Positions 50,699 to 58,095 of a stretch of 64,000 nucleotides of DNA are shown piece after piece (the first letter of the stretch is position 1; each line of letters begins with the position of its first letter). The stretch covers positions 1 through 64,000 of the forward strand of contig NZ_CAMFQO010000003.1 in NCBI RefSeq assembly GCF_945980375.1. The letters run 5' to 3'. This stretch comes from an uncultured Eubacterium sp. GTDB taxonomy: Bacteria; Bacillota; Clostridia; Oscillospirales; Acutalibacteraceae. Made by a program: the position numbers and the translations under genes. The notes under the pieces were generated by a model. That model saw nothing but the letters and a program-made list of their open reading frames with translations, had not been told where the DNA came from and did not search any database.

Positions 50699-52003
50699 TT
50701 AACTGACCTTAATTAGTTTTTTCAGTTCATCGGTTGATATTTTTATTGATTTATCATTACCCGTTCTTGCTAAATAATAATATCCTGACTGATCAAGTAT
50801 TACAGTGTAATCAGTATACTCTGCTTCGTTATAAACTGCTTTAAGCACAGGCATAACGGAGAATACGGTATTTTTAGTTTTCTTGTTTGAGACAGTCATT
50901 TCTTTTTTTTCGGCATCATAGCTGACAGATATGTTTTTGTAAATTTTATCGGGAATTACTATGTTGTATTTGTCAGCAGTAGAATACAATGAATAGCACC
51001 TGTGAACAAGAACAGTTTTGTCGTATACAACCCAATCAAGAGCCTTTATTCCCTTTGGAAGCTTATTCATTGATGCATCTGTAGGAATTTCTATTCTGTC
51101 ATCATCATTAATGTCAACAGAATTTACAAGACAGCCTCTTGATGTGCCTGTTGTTCTTCCTGTTGAATAGCTGTAAAACGGAGAAACAATAGAGCGATAC
51201 ATATTTGACCAATATATAACCTCTGTTCTTATGCTGTCACCGTCAGAGCCTATAGCATCGGCATAAACACGAACATCGCCTTCAGCCTTTTCAACATTAA
51301 TGTTTCTGTAAGAGATTACTCTTGAATCAAGCTTGGTTTCACCCTTTAGAACAAAATCGTTTTTACTGATAGAATAAAGCTCAGCCTTTGCACTTGTTTT
51401 TGTTCCGGAGTTTATTTCAAACATTAAGATATCATTTTTACCTGTTTGATTAAAATCAACAACTATATAATTATTTAAGTATATTTCATCGTTGCCTATT
51501 CTTTTTACGGAAATTTTTTCGTTGCTGAATTTAAGATTGTATGCAACAAAATAATGACTGTTTGAATTGGAGATAGTATTCCAACAAACTAAAATTTCCG
51601 GCTTTCTGTCATTATTTACATCGGCAAAGTCAAGACGGTATGCATCATCACCGTAGCCCTTTACATTTGAAACAACCTGCCACTTACCGTCAAGCTCCTT
51701 TATAATTGCCATACACACTGTGCCAAGGTTATCGTTAGACTCATAGAAGGCAACCGCTTCATCCTTTGAATCCGAGTCCAAATCATAAAAATTGTACGAA
51801 GTTATATAATCACCCGATGACGGATTTTTCAATATGTAGCCGTTTGGCAAAAAGCTGTCAAGCGCATTTTTTACATCTGCGTTATCACCAAACGGAGCAA
51901 CGGCAGAAATAAGGTCGTTTACCGATGAGGCGAGCCTAAAGCTGCAACCGGAAAGCAAAGCAACAATTAAAACAATACAAGCAAATACCTTAATCTGTTT
52001 CAT
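50699..52003 (-). CDS. Lipoprotein with repeat (FG-GAP/VCBS-like) domain, linked to two-component genes
   Basis: The 434-residue product has a lipoprotein signal (lipobox LLSGC at about 16-20) and then beta-propeller-like repeats with Asp-rich loops (FYDLDSDSKDEAVAFYE, FADVNNDRKPEILVCW, DFNQTGKNDILMFE, VDINDDDRIEIP). The loops could bind calcium. It may give a cell-surface input to the adjacent kinase; this is inference from position. A strong ribosome site (AAGGAGGG) precedes the ATG. Confidence 0.85.
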   Translation of the reverse strand: MKQIKVFACIVLIVALLSGCSFRLASSVNDLISAVAPFGDNADVKNALDSFLPNGYILKNPSSGDYITSYNFYDLDSDSKDEAVAFYESNDNLGTVCMAIIKELDGKWQVVSNVKGYGDDAYRLDFADVNNDRKPEILVCWNTISNSNSHYFVAYNLKFSNEKISVKRIGNDEIYLNNYIVVDFNQTGKNDILMFEINSGTKTSAKAELYSISKNDFVLKGETKLDSRVISYRNINVEKAEGDVRVYADAIGSDGDSIRTEVIYWSNMYRSIVSPFYSYSTGRTTGTSRGCLVNSVDINDDDRIEIPTDASMNKLPKGIKALDWVVYDKTVLVHRCYSLYSTADKYNIVIPDKIYKNISVSYDAEKKEMTVSNKKTKNTVFSVMPVLKAVYNEAEYTDYTVILDQSGYYYLARTGNDKSIKISTDELKKLIKVS

Positions 52004-52034
52004 TTTGCCCTCCTTATTACAGTAAACTATTCTA

Positions 52035-52040
52035 ATTATA
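52035..52040 (-). promoter_or_regulatory. Extended -10 promoter of the lipoprotein/two-component run
   Basis: On the minus strand TGTTATAAT is an extended -10 element (TGnTATAAT), about 32 bases before the lipoprotein start. No good -35 box is present at 17 bp. Confidence 0.5.
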
Positions 52041-52096
52041 ACAGATAATTAAAATAAAATAAATAGTAAATTAATAAAAAATAACATTTTATTACA

Positions 52097-52282
52097 AAAA
52101 TAAAAAGACTTGATACAATTATCAAGCCTCGGTAACAATTAAAATACAAAAAAATGGTGGATTGGAGCATTTTTAAAGACAACGGTTAGAGGAGAAACAA
52201 TGAAAAGAGAAACATTATACCGACTCCGTTCAGCTTTGCTGTTAGGCTGGAGAAACCCAATACTTGTCTTCCACCATATTGT
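52097..52282 (-). ncRNA. Small RNA with three UUUCUC motifs, own promoter and terminator
   Basis: The ~185-base RNA is bounded by a promoter (52289-52317) and an intrinsic terminator (52106-52129 plus T-run). Its ends close by ATGGTGGA with TCCACCAT (52154-52161 and 52270-52277) and AAGACAA with TTGTCTT. It has a CAGC-AAA-GCTG hairpin and a CGGT/ACCG helix. Three loops carry GUUUCUC (near 52256, 52213 and 52198), and the last reads GUUUCUCCUCU, complementary to AGAGGAG ribosome sites. I do not match it to a named class. A role as a translation-repressing RNA is inference. Confidence 0.72.
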
Positions 52283-52288
52283 AAATGT

Positions 52289-52317
52289 ATTATAACACTA
52301 AATTTATAAATAAACAA
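52289..52317 (-). promoter_or_regulatory. Promoter of the small RNA
   Basis: On the minus strand TTGTTT (52312-52317) and a perfect TATAAT (52289-52294) are spaced 17 bp; transcription should begin near 52282. It is independent of mnmA upstream. Confidence 0.78.
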
Positions 52318-52361
52318 TTTAATAATAATTAAATTTTAATGAAATTTTCGTTAATTAAGAA

Positions 52362-53420
52362 CTAAATTATTGTACCGCCGCCAAGGACATAGTCACCGTC
52401 ATACAGCACAACAGCCTGTCCAGGAGTGATAGCTCTGACAGGATTTTCAAACTCTACCACTACCCTGTCACCCTCACAATATGCCGTACAAGGTACCTCC
52501 TTCATATTGTATCTGGTTTTTGCGCAGCAATTAATTCTGTCTGTTGGCTTTTGAGCAATCCAATTAAAATCATCGGCAATCAGTGATGTTTTATTCAAGT
52601 CCTCGTTGGAGCCTAAAATAACAGTATTCTCATTAAGATTTTTATCTATAACATAAACAGGATGACCCAGAGCAATATTTAGTCCCTTGCGTTGTCCTAT
52701 CGTGTACTTTATTATTCCCTGATGCTCACCGAGAACATTGCCCTGCTTATCAACAAAATTTCCCTTTGGATAAGAGCAGCCTTTATAATGCTCAATAAAC
52801 GCAGAATAATCCCCGTCGGGAACAAAGCAAATATCTTGACTGTCACGCTTATGGGCATTAATAAAGCCGTTTTCTTCTGCGATTTTTCTTATATCCTCTT
52901 TGGAATATTTACCTAAAGGGAAAATAGTGTGCTGAAGCTGATACTGCGTTAATGAATACAAAACATAGCTTTGATCCTTTGATAAGTCCTTACCTTTTTT
53001 AAGCATATATCTGCCGTTAACATATTCTATATCGGCATAATGCCCTGTAACGACAAAATCAAATTTCAGCTCTTGCATACGCCTCATAAGCTTTTCAAAC
53101 TTGAGGTGACGGTTACAGTCTATGCATGGATTTGGAGTGCCTCCGTTTTCGTATGTTGCAACAAATTTTTTTATAACCTTTTCATTAAATTCATCCTTAA
53201 AATTAAATACGTAATAAGGCATTCCGAGCTTTGTTGCAACAGCCCTTGCATCCTCGATATCATCAAGCGAGCAACAGGTTTTATCAGAGCATACACCAAT
53301 ATCCTCGTTATCGTAAAGCTTCATTGTTGCTCCGATACATTCATATCCCTGCTCTTTCATAAGCAAGGCAGATACACTTGAATCAACTCCGCCGCTCATT
53401 GCTATAATTGCTTTTTTCAT
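52362..53420 (-). CDS. mnmA: tRNA-specific 2-thiouridylase
   Basis: MnmA adds the 2-thio group to uridine 34 of Lys, Glu and Gln tRNAs. The 352 residues have the PP-loop AMSGGVDSS, the first catalytic cysteine in TPNPCIDCNRH, and KYTIGQRKGLN and HKRDSQDICFV motifs. Sulfur comes from a cysteine desulfurase, and nifS is encoded in the same run. It follows nadA by 3 bp. Confidence 0.96.
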   Translation of the reverse strand: MKKAIIAMSGGVDSSVSALLMKEQGYECIGATMKLYDNEDIGVCSDKTCCSLDDIEDARAVATKLGMPYYVFNFKDEFNEKVIKKFVATYENGGTPNPCIDCNRHLKFEKLMRRMQELKFDFVVTGHYADIEYVNGRYMLKKGKDLSKDQSYVLYSLTQYQLQHTIFPLGKYSKEDIRKIAEENGFINAHKRDSQDICFVPDGDYSAFIEHYKGCSYPKGNFVDKQGNVLGEHQGIIKYTIGQRKGLNIALGHPVYVIDKNLNENTVILGSNEDLNKTSLIADDFNWIAQKPTDRINCCAKTRYNMKEVPCTAYCEGDRVVVEFENPVRAITPGQAVVLYDGDYVLGGGTII

Positions 53421-53423
53421 AGA

Positions 53424-54338
53424 TTAACCTAATTCAATCATTTTATCTATACAGCGTCTTGCTCCGTCCATTACATCCTTTTCAAGAATGATTTCCTCAC
53501 CTGCAATGCCCTTAACGCAATTAAGAACATCAACTATTGTTGTAAGCTTCATATTATGGCAAACAAGGTCCTTTGACAGAGGATAAAACATTTTGTCGGG
53601 ACATTCAAGCTGAAGATGAGAAACAATGCTGTTTTCCGTTCCGATAATGAATTCCTTTGCATCGCTGTTCTTGGCAAAATCCATAATGCCTGTTGTAGAG
53701 CCGACATAATCTGCAAGCTCAACAACCTCCGGTACACATTCGGGGTGTACAAGAAATAAAGCATCGGGATGCATTGCCTTTGCTTTTTTTACGTTTTCGG
53801 CACTCATCCTTGCATGAGTTGGGCATCCGCCCGATAAAAGCTTGAACTCCTTTTCGGGCAACTGTTTAGCAATATATGCACCAAGATTCTTATCAGGAAT
53901 AAATAAGATTTTATCATTATCAATCTTTTTACAGATTTTGAGTGCAGAAGATGATGTAACGCAAACATCACAAACAGTTTTTAGCTCGCTTGTCGTATTA
54001 ACATATGCAACAACTGTGTAATCGGGATATTGCTCTTTAACCTGTTTTATCAGATCCTTATCCATCATTTCAGCCATAGGACAGCCGGCATCTGCATTGG
54101 AAAGAATTACCTTTTTGTCAGGCGAAAGAATCTTAACTGTTTCAGCCATAAATCTTACACCGCACATAATTACGGTTTTGTTTGTAACCTTTGATGCGGA
54201 GACCGACAAAGCAAAGCTGTCGCCGACAAAATCTGCAACCTCAAGTATATCAGGTGATTGATAGCAATGTGCTAATATACAAATATCGTTTTCTTTTTTT
54301 AATCTGATTATTTCGTCTTGAATGTCTTTTAACGCCAT
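53424..54338 (-). CDS. nadA: Quinolinate synthase
   Basis: NadA condenses iminoaspartate with dihydroxyacetone phosphate to make quinolinate for NAD. The 304-residue protein holds the three cysteines for its 4Fe-4S cluster in the usual places (MCGVRFMAE, SGGCPTHA and the C-terminal LECPDK region) and the substrate motif LAHCYQSPD. No nadB or nadC is adjacent. Placement within an Fe-S and sulfur operon fits its cofactor need. Confidence 0.95.
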   Translation of the reverse strand: MALKDIQDEIIRLKKENDICILAHCYQSPDILEVADFVGDSFALSVSASKVTNKTVIMCGVRFMAETVKILSPDKKVILSNADAGCPMAEMMDKDLIKQVKEQYPDYTVVAYVNTTSELKTVCDVCVTSSSALKICKKIDNDKILFIPDKNLGAYIAKQLPEKEFKLLSGGCPTHARMSAENVKKAKAMHPDALFLVHPECVPEVVELADYVGSTTGIMDFAKNSDAKEFIIGTENSIVSHLQLECPDKMFYPLSKDLVCHNMKLTTIVDVLNCVKGIAGEEIILEKDVMDGARRCIDKMIELG

Positions 54339-54362
54339 AAAGCAAGCTCCTAATCAAAATAA

Positions 54363-54791
54363 TTATTCGTGTTCGTGGGTATTTAATTCCTTAAATGTTT
54401 CAGGATCATATTCAATACCGTTTTTATCGTAATAATCCTTAACTGCAGCCTTGATAGCCTCCTCTGCAAGTACAGAGCAGTGAATTTTTACCGGTGGCAA
54501 TCCGTCAAGAGCCTCAACAACTGCTTTGTTTGTAAGCTCAAGAGCGTCGCTGATTGGCTTGCCTTTAATAAGGCAGGTAGCCATAGAGCTTGATGCAATA
54601 GCCGAAGCACAGCCAAAGGTGTTAAACTTTACATCGGTGATAATATGGTTTTCATCAACCTTTAGGTAGATTTTCATAATATCTCCGCATTTTGCATTTC
54701 CTACCTCGCCGACACCGTCAGCATCATCAATTTTACCGACATTACGAGGATTGGTAAAATGATCCATAACCTTTTCTGAATATAAAGCCAT
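54363..54791 (-). CDS. iscU: Fe-S cluster scaffold IscU/NifU
   Basis: This is a scaffold protein of about 142 residues, from the ATG at 54789-54791 that shares its A with the TAA of nifS and has AGGAAG upstream. Cluster ligands are seen as GNAKCGD, NTFGCASAIASSS and KIHCSVLAEEAIKAA. The C-terminus is a little long and acidic (ELNTHEHE). Confidence 0.95.
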   Translation of the reverse strand: MALYSEKVMDHFTNPRNVGKIDDADGVGEVGNAKCGDIMKIYLKVDENHIITDVKFNTFGCASAIASSSMATCLIKGKPISDALELTNKAVVEALDGLPPVKIHCSVLAEEAIKAAVKDYYDKNGIEYDPETFKELNTHEHE

Positions 54792-55975
54792 TATAATACT
54801 TCCTCTCCGTTTTGTATTTTTTCCCAAACAGGTGATATTGATCTTAAATAAGATACTACCTTATGAATTGATTTAATAATGGTTTCAACCTCCTCCTCGG
54901 TGTTGTATTCACTCAAGGAGATACGCAGTGAGCCGTGTGCTACCGCAACGGGAATTCCCATTGAAAGAAGAACATGTGACGGGTCAAGCGAACCGCTTGT
55001 ACACGCAGAGCCCGATGATGCACAAATTCCGTCTTGGTCAAGAAGCAAAAGCAAGCCTTCACCCTCAATTCCCTCAAAGCAGAAATTAACTGTTCCGGGC
55101 AATCTTTTATATCTGTCGCCGTTTAATCTGTGCAGTTCAATATCGCTGCAGCCTTCAATTATCCTGTCACGAAGCCTTGAAACATATTGAGCATTGCTTT
55201 CAAGATTATTTACAGCATCCTCCATAGCCTTTGCCATGCCGACAATGGACGCCATATTTTCCGTTCCTGCTCTTTTTCCTCTTTCCTGTGCACCGCCGTT
55301 AATGATGTTTTGAAGAATTATACCCTTGCGGCAATACAAAACACCGACACCCTTTGGACCGTGGAATTTGTGAGCGGATACGGAAAGCATATCAATATTC
55401 ATATCCTGAACATCAACAGGTATATGACCAATAGCCTGCACTGCATCTGTATGAAATATAACCTTTCTTTCCTTACAAAGAGCGCCTATTTCCTTAATTG
55501 GCTGAACCGTACCAACCTCATTGTTCGCTGTCATTATGGTTACAAGTGCCGTATCCTCGCGAATAGCATTTGCAACATCCTCAACGCGAACAATTCCGTT
55601 TTCGTACACATCAAGAAGTTGAATTTCAAAGCCTTCTTTTTCAAGTTTGTCAAGAGTATGAAGAACTGCATGATGCTCAAACTTTGACGAAATTATGTGC
55701 TTCTTTCCTTTTTTAGCACCGTTGTATGCAGCGGTTACAATAGCCTGGTTGTCGGCCTCACTGCCCCCTGATGTAAAATATATTTCATTGGGATTTGCGT
55801 TTATACATTTTGCAACCCTCGCTCTTGCATCCTCCAATCGCTCCTTTGCAATTTGACCGATATGGTGCAGTGATGACGGATTTCCGTAAACATCCTGCAT
55901 CATATCCTTCATTGCATCAAGAGCACTGTCGGACAATCGAGTTGTTGCAGCATTGTCAACATAAATCGTTTTCAT
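54791..55975 (-). CDS. nifS: Cysteine desulfurase
   Basis: NifS/IscS releases sulfur from cysteine through a persulfide. The 394 residues start KTIYVDNAATTRLSD. The PLP lysine is in VSAHKFHGPKGVG and the catalytic cysteine loop is SSGSACTSGSLDPSHVL (the longer IscS-type loop). It is the first gene of the nifS-iscU-nadA-mnmA run. Its promoter region carries two palindromes. Confidence 0.96.
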   Translation of the reverse strand: MKTIYVDNAATTRLSDSALDAMKDMMQDVYGNPSSLHHIGQIAKERLEDARARVAKCINANPNEIYFTSGGSEADNQAIVTAAYNGAKKGKKHIISSKFEHHAVLHTLDKLEKEGFEIQLLDVYENGIVRVEDVANAIREDTALVTIMTANNEVGTVQPIKEIGALCKERKVIFHTDAVQAIGHIPVDVQDMNIDMLSVSAHKFHGPKGVGVLYCRKGIILQNIINGGAQERGKRAGTENMASIVGMAKAMEDAVNNLESNAQYVSRLRDRIIEGCSDIELHRLNGDRYKRLPGTVNFCFEGIEGEGLLLLLDQDGICASSGSACTSGSLDPSHVLLSMGIPVAVAHGSLRISLSEYNTEEEVETIIKSIHKVVSYLRSISPVWEKIQNGEEVL

Positions 55976-55995
55976 ATCTATTGCCTGCCTTTATT

Positions 55996-56061
55996 CCTAT
56001 TAATCTAATAGGTTTTTCGTTGTATAATATATACTTTATTTCCTACTTTGTCAATAGGAAA
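55996..56061 (-). promoter_or_regulatory. Promoter of nifS with two palindromes
   Basis: On the minus strand TTGACA (56049-56054) and TATATT (56026-56031) are spaced 17 bp. The 7-bp palindrome TTTCCTA/TAGGAAA (56039-56061) covers the -35 box. A second, CCTATTA-GAT-TAATAGG (55996-56012), lies near the start point. The CCTAT/AGG style resembles Rrf2-family (IscR-like) sites; that is a resemblance only. No Rrf2 gene is in the window. Confidence 0.65.
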
Positions 56062-56105
56062 TTGTACTTTTTATCATATTGTTATCAAATTAAGTAAAAA
56101 TATAA

Positions 56106-56127
56106 GGGTATTCCGTAAAGAATACCC
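56106..56127 (-). terminator. Terminator after dfrA
   Basis: GGGTATTC and GAATACCC arms surround a loop, with TTATATTTTTA on the minus strand, six bases after dfrA. Confidence 0.8.
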
Positions 56128-56132
56128 AAAAA

Positions 56133-56606
56133 CTATTTTTTATACACAACGTGATAAAACTCCACACCGTCAATATCGTAGTAGTTAATTATTTCCTTAA
56201 TATATTCGGATTTGTTAAATTGAGGAAAATATGTGTCCGCATCCGCACACTCGGCATCAATTTCGGTAAGATAAAGTTTATCTGCATACGGCAAAAACTC
56301 GGCATAGATTTTTCCTCCGCCAATAACGAAAACTTCCTCATTATCGGCAATTTGTAAGGCTTCTTCAACAGAAGTAACAACAGTTGCTCCCTGTGCTTGA
56401 TATTCGGCATTGGAGGAAATTACAATATTTTTTCTACCCGGTAATGCCTTTGGCAAGGACTCAAACGTTTTTCTGCCCATAACAACGGTATGCCCCATTG
56501 TTGTATCCTTAAAAAATTTCATATCTTCCTTGAAATGCCAAATTAAATCATTATTTTTACCAAGCTCAAGATTTTTGCCTACAGCGGCAATCATAGAAAC
56601 AGACAT
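56133..56606 (-). CDS. dfrA: Dihydrofolate reductase
   Basis: Dfr regenerates tetrahydrofolate from the dihydrofolate made by ThyA. The 157 residues include IAAVGKNLELGKNNDLIWH, MGRKTFESLP and VIGGGKIYAEFLP. The active-site acid is replaced or shifted: W-H-F-K-E-D follows the NDLI stretch as usual. It follows thyA by 14 bp, a functional pair. Confidence 0.95.
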   Translation of the reverse strand: MSVSMIAAVGKNLELGKNNDLIWHFKEDMKFFKDTTMGHTVVMGRKTFESLPKALPGRKNIVISSNAEYQAQGATVVTSVEEALQIADNEEVFVIGGGKIYAEFLPYADKLYLTEIDAECADADTYFPQFNKSEYIKEIINYYDIDGVEFYHVVYKK

Positions 56607-56620
56607 ATTCTCTCCTTAAT

Positions 56621-57523
56621 CTACTGTGCAATGGGAAATGCAATTTTACCCAAATGATTATAATCCACAAGCTTTACATCCTTGCAATCTCTTGAATTAT
56701 CAAATTTGAAGAAATCCTTAACTTCGGGATTAAGCCAAAGCTTTGGTGCCGGCAAATCACCCTGCTCATCAAAGCGTCTGATTTGCTCTTTTATTCCATC
56801 AATTTGATTAACGTATATATGGGCATCCTTTATTGACCAATCAATTGTACCCGGCTTAAGCCCGCATACCTGCGCAAGCATACAGTTAAGTACGGCATAT
56901 TGCGTAACGTTAAACGGTAATCCAAGCGGAACATCACAGCTTCTTTGATGTACCCAACAATTAAGCTTACCATCGGTTACATCCCATTCACTTGACCAAA
57001 CACAGCTTGGCAAAACGGCAGTATCAAGATAATCGTTCTGCCACAACGTCATAACCATTCGCCTATCCTCAGGATGATTTTTAATCTTGTCAATAAGGTT
57101 TTGTGTCATAGAAAACTTATTTACGATATATCCGTACGCGGTGCCGATGGTGTGTGCATATTCCTTACCGAAGAATTTGTGGACCTCTTGTCTGATAAGA
57201 TTTCCGTTTTCATCAGGAAGCATTTGAGAAGCATTCCAATATCCCTCATCATCAATCTCCCATTCGTTCCAAATCTTTACATCGCGTTCCTTAAGCCAAC
57301 GGACATCGTTTGACTGTGCCTGATAAATCCAAAGCATTTCCAAAACAGCCTGTCTGATAAACAACTGCTTTGTAGTTAAAATAGGAAATTCCTCACCGAT
57401 ATCAAGATGAAAATGATGCGACGGAATTTTAATAGTGTTAACACCTGTTCTGTTAACAACCTCTGTGCCCTCACTCAATATCTTTTTACAAAGGCTTATA
57501 TATTCCTTATCCCAAAGTCCCAT
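56621..57523 (-). CDS. thyA: Thymidylate synthase, with altered active-site neighbours
   Basis: ThyA methylates dUMP with methylene-THF. The 300-residue protein keeps the fold and the dUMP-binding QRSCDVPLGLPFNVTQYA and DAHIYVNQID motifs. The nucleophile region reads LPSCVWSSEWDV. The catalytic cysteine is present, but the usual C-H is C-V and the usual glutamine four residues on is glutamate. Known mutants of that histidine keep partial activity in other bacteria, so it is probably functional. It is followed by dfrA. Confidence 0.92.
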   Translation of the reverse strand: MGLWDKEYISLCKKILSEGTEVVNRTGVNTIKIPSHHFHLDIGEEFPILTTKQLFIRQAVLEMLWIYQAQSNDVRWLKERDVKIWNEWEIDDEGYWNASQMLPDENGNLIRQEVHKFFGKEYAHTIGTAYGYIVNKFSMTQNLIDKIKNHPEDRRMVMTLWQNDYLDTAVLPSCVWSSEWDVTDGKLNCWVHQRSCDVPLGLPFNVTQYAVLNCMLAQVCGLKPGTIDWSIKDAHIYVNQIDGIKEQIRRFDEQGDLPAPKLWLNPEVKDFFKFDNSRDCKDVKLVDYNHLGKIAFPIAQ

Positions 57524-57591
57524 AACAATGCTCCTAAATATTAATATGTATAAATAATATCACAAAAAATAATTTTAGTAAATACCGAAAG

Positions 57592-57617
57592 AAAAAAAGC
57601 CTCGGTTTACGAGGCTT
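57592..57617 (-). terminator. Terminator of the six-tRNA operon
   Basis: AAAGCCTCG and CGAGGCTTT arms, with a run of T on the minus strand, lie immediately after tRNA-Lys. The outer base pair overlaps the tRNA 3' end. Confidence 0.88.
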
Positions 57618-57693
57618 TGGTGACCCATCGGGGATTCGAACCCCGGACACCTTGATTAAAAGTCAAGTGCTCTACCGCCTGAGCTAATGGATC
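57618..57693 (-). tRNA. tRNA-Lys (TTT)
   Basis: The acceptor stem GATCCAT pairs with ATGGGTC (wobble), the anticodon loop is CTTTTAA (anticodon TTT) and CCA is encoded. It is a substrate for the MnmA thiolation pathway encoded nearby. Confidence 0.95.
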
Positions 57694-57699
57694 GTATTT

Positions 57700-57774
57700 T
57701 GGCTGGGGAGGCGGGATTTGAACCCACGCATGACGGAGTCAAAGTCCGTTGCCTTACCACTTGGCGACTCCCCA
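57700..57774 (-). tRNA. tRNA-Gln (TTG)
   Basis: The cloverleaf starts TGGGGAGTCGCC with anticodon loop CTTTGAC (anticodon TTG), and CCA is encoded. It is also an MnmA-type substrate. Confidence 0.95.
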
Positions 57775-57784
57775 ACATAAAAAG

Positions 57785-57861
57785 TGGGGTGGGATATCAG
57801 AGTCGAACTGATGACCTCCAGTGCCACAAACTGGCGCCCTAACCAACTAGGCCAATCCCAC
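57785..57861 (-). tRNA. tRNA-His (GTG)
   Basis: The acceptor stem GTGGGAT pairs with ATCCCAC, the anticodon loop is TTGTGGC (anticodon GTG) and CCA is encoded. The extra G-1 base would be 57862. Confidence 0.94.
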
Positions 57862-57868
57862 CATAACC

Positions 57869-57945
57869 TGGCGCGCTGTGGGGGACTCGAACCTCCGGCC
57901 TACTGCTTAGAAGGCAGTTGCTCTATCCAGCTGAGCTAACAGCGC
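57869..57945 (-). tRNA. tRNA-Arg (TCT)
   Basis: The acceptor stem GCGCTGT pairs with ACAGCGC, the anticodon loop is CTTCTAA (anticodon TCT) and CCA is encoded. Confidence 0.95.
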
Positions 57946-57957
57946 ATATAAAAAATT

Positions 57958-58031
57958 TGGAGCGGGTGATGGGAATCGAACCCACGCGACCAGCTTGGAA
58001 GGCTGGGATTCTACCATTGAACTACACCCGC
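57958..58031 (-). tRNA. tRNA-Gly (TCC)
   Basis: The acceptor stem GCGGGTG pairs with CACCCGC, the anticodon loop is CTTCCAA (anticodon TCC) and CCA is encoded. It is the first gene of the six-tRNA cluster. Confidence 0.95.
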
Positions 58032-58037
58032 GTATCA

Positions 58038-58077
58038 CAACGGACATTATTATATCTAATGTCCGTTGAAATGTCAA
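58038..58077 (-). promoter_or_regulatory. Promoter of the six-tRNA operon, with palindrome centred on the -10
   Basis: On the minus strand TTGACA (58072-58077) and a perfect TATAAT (58049-58054) are spaced 17 bp. A perfect 12-bp inverted repeat (58038-58049 and 58057-58068; CAACGGACATTA) has the -10 box in its centre. The predicted start point falls in one arm, so it is more likely an operator than an RNA hairpin. Confidence 0.8.
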
Positions 58078-58095
58078 TACTTTTGTAAAAAATAT

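Noticed and set aside
52200-52295. A 31-codon plus-strand ORF (MKRETLYRL start) with AGAGGAG upstream.
   Set aside because: The minus strand here has a full promoter, hairpin structure and terminator, and the AGAGGAG is the complement of the UUUCUC loop of that RNA. The ORF is most simply antisense coincidence.
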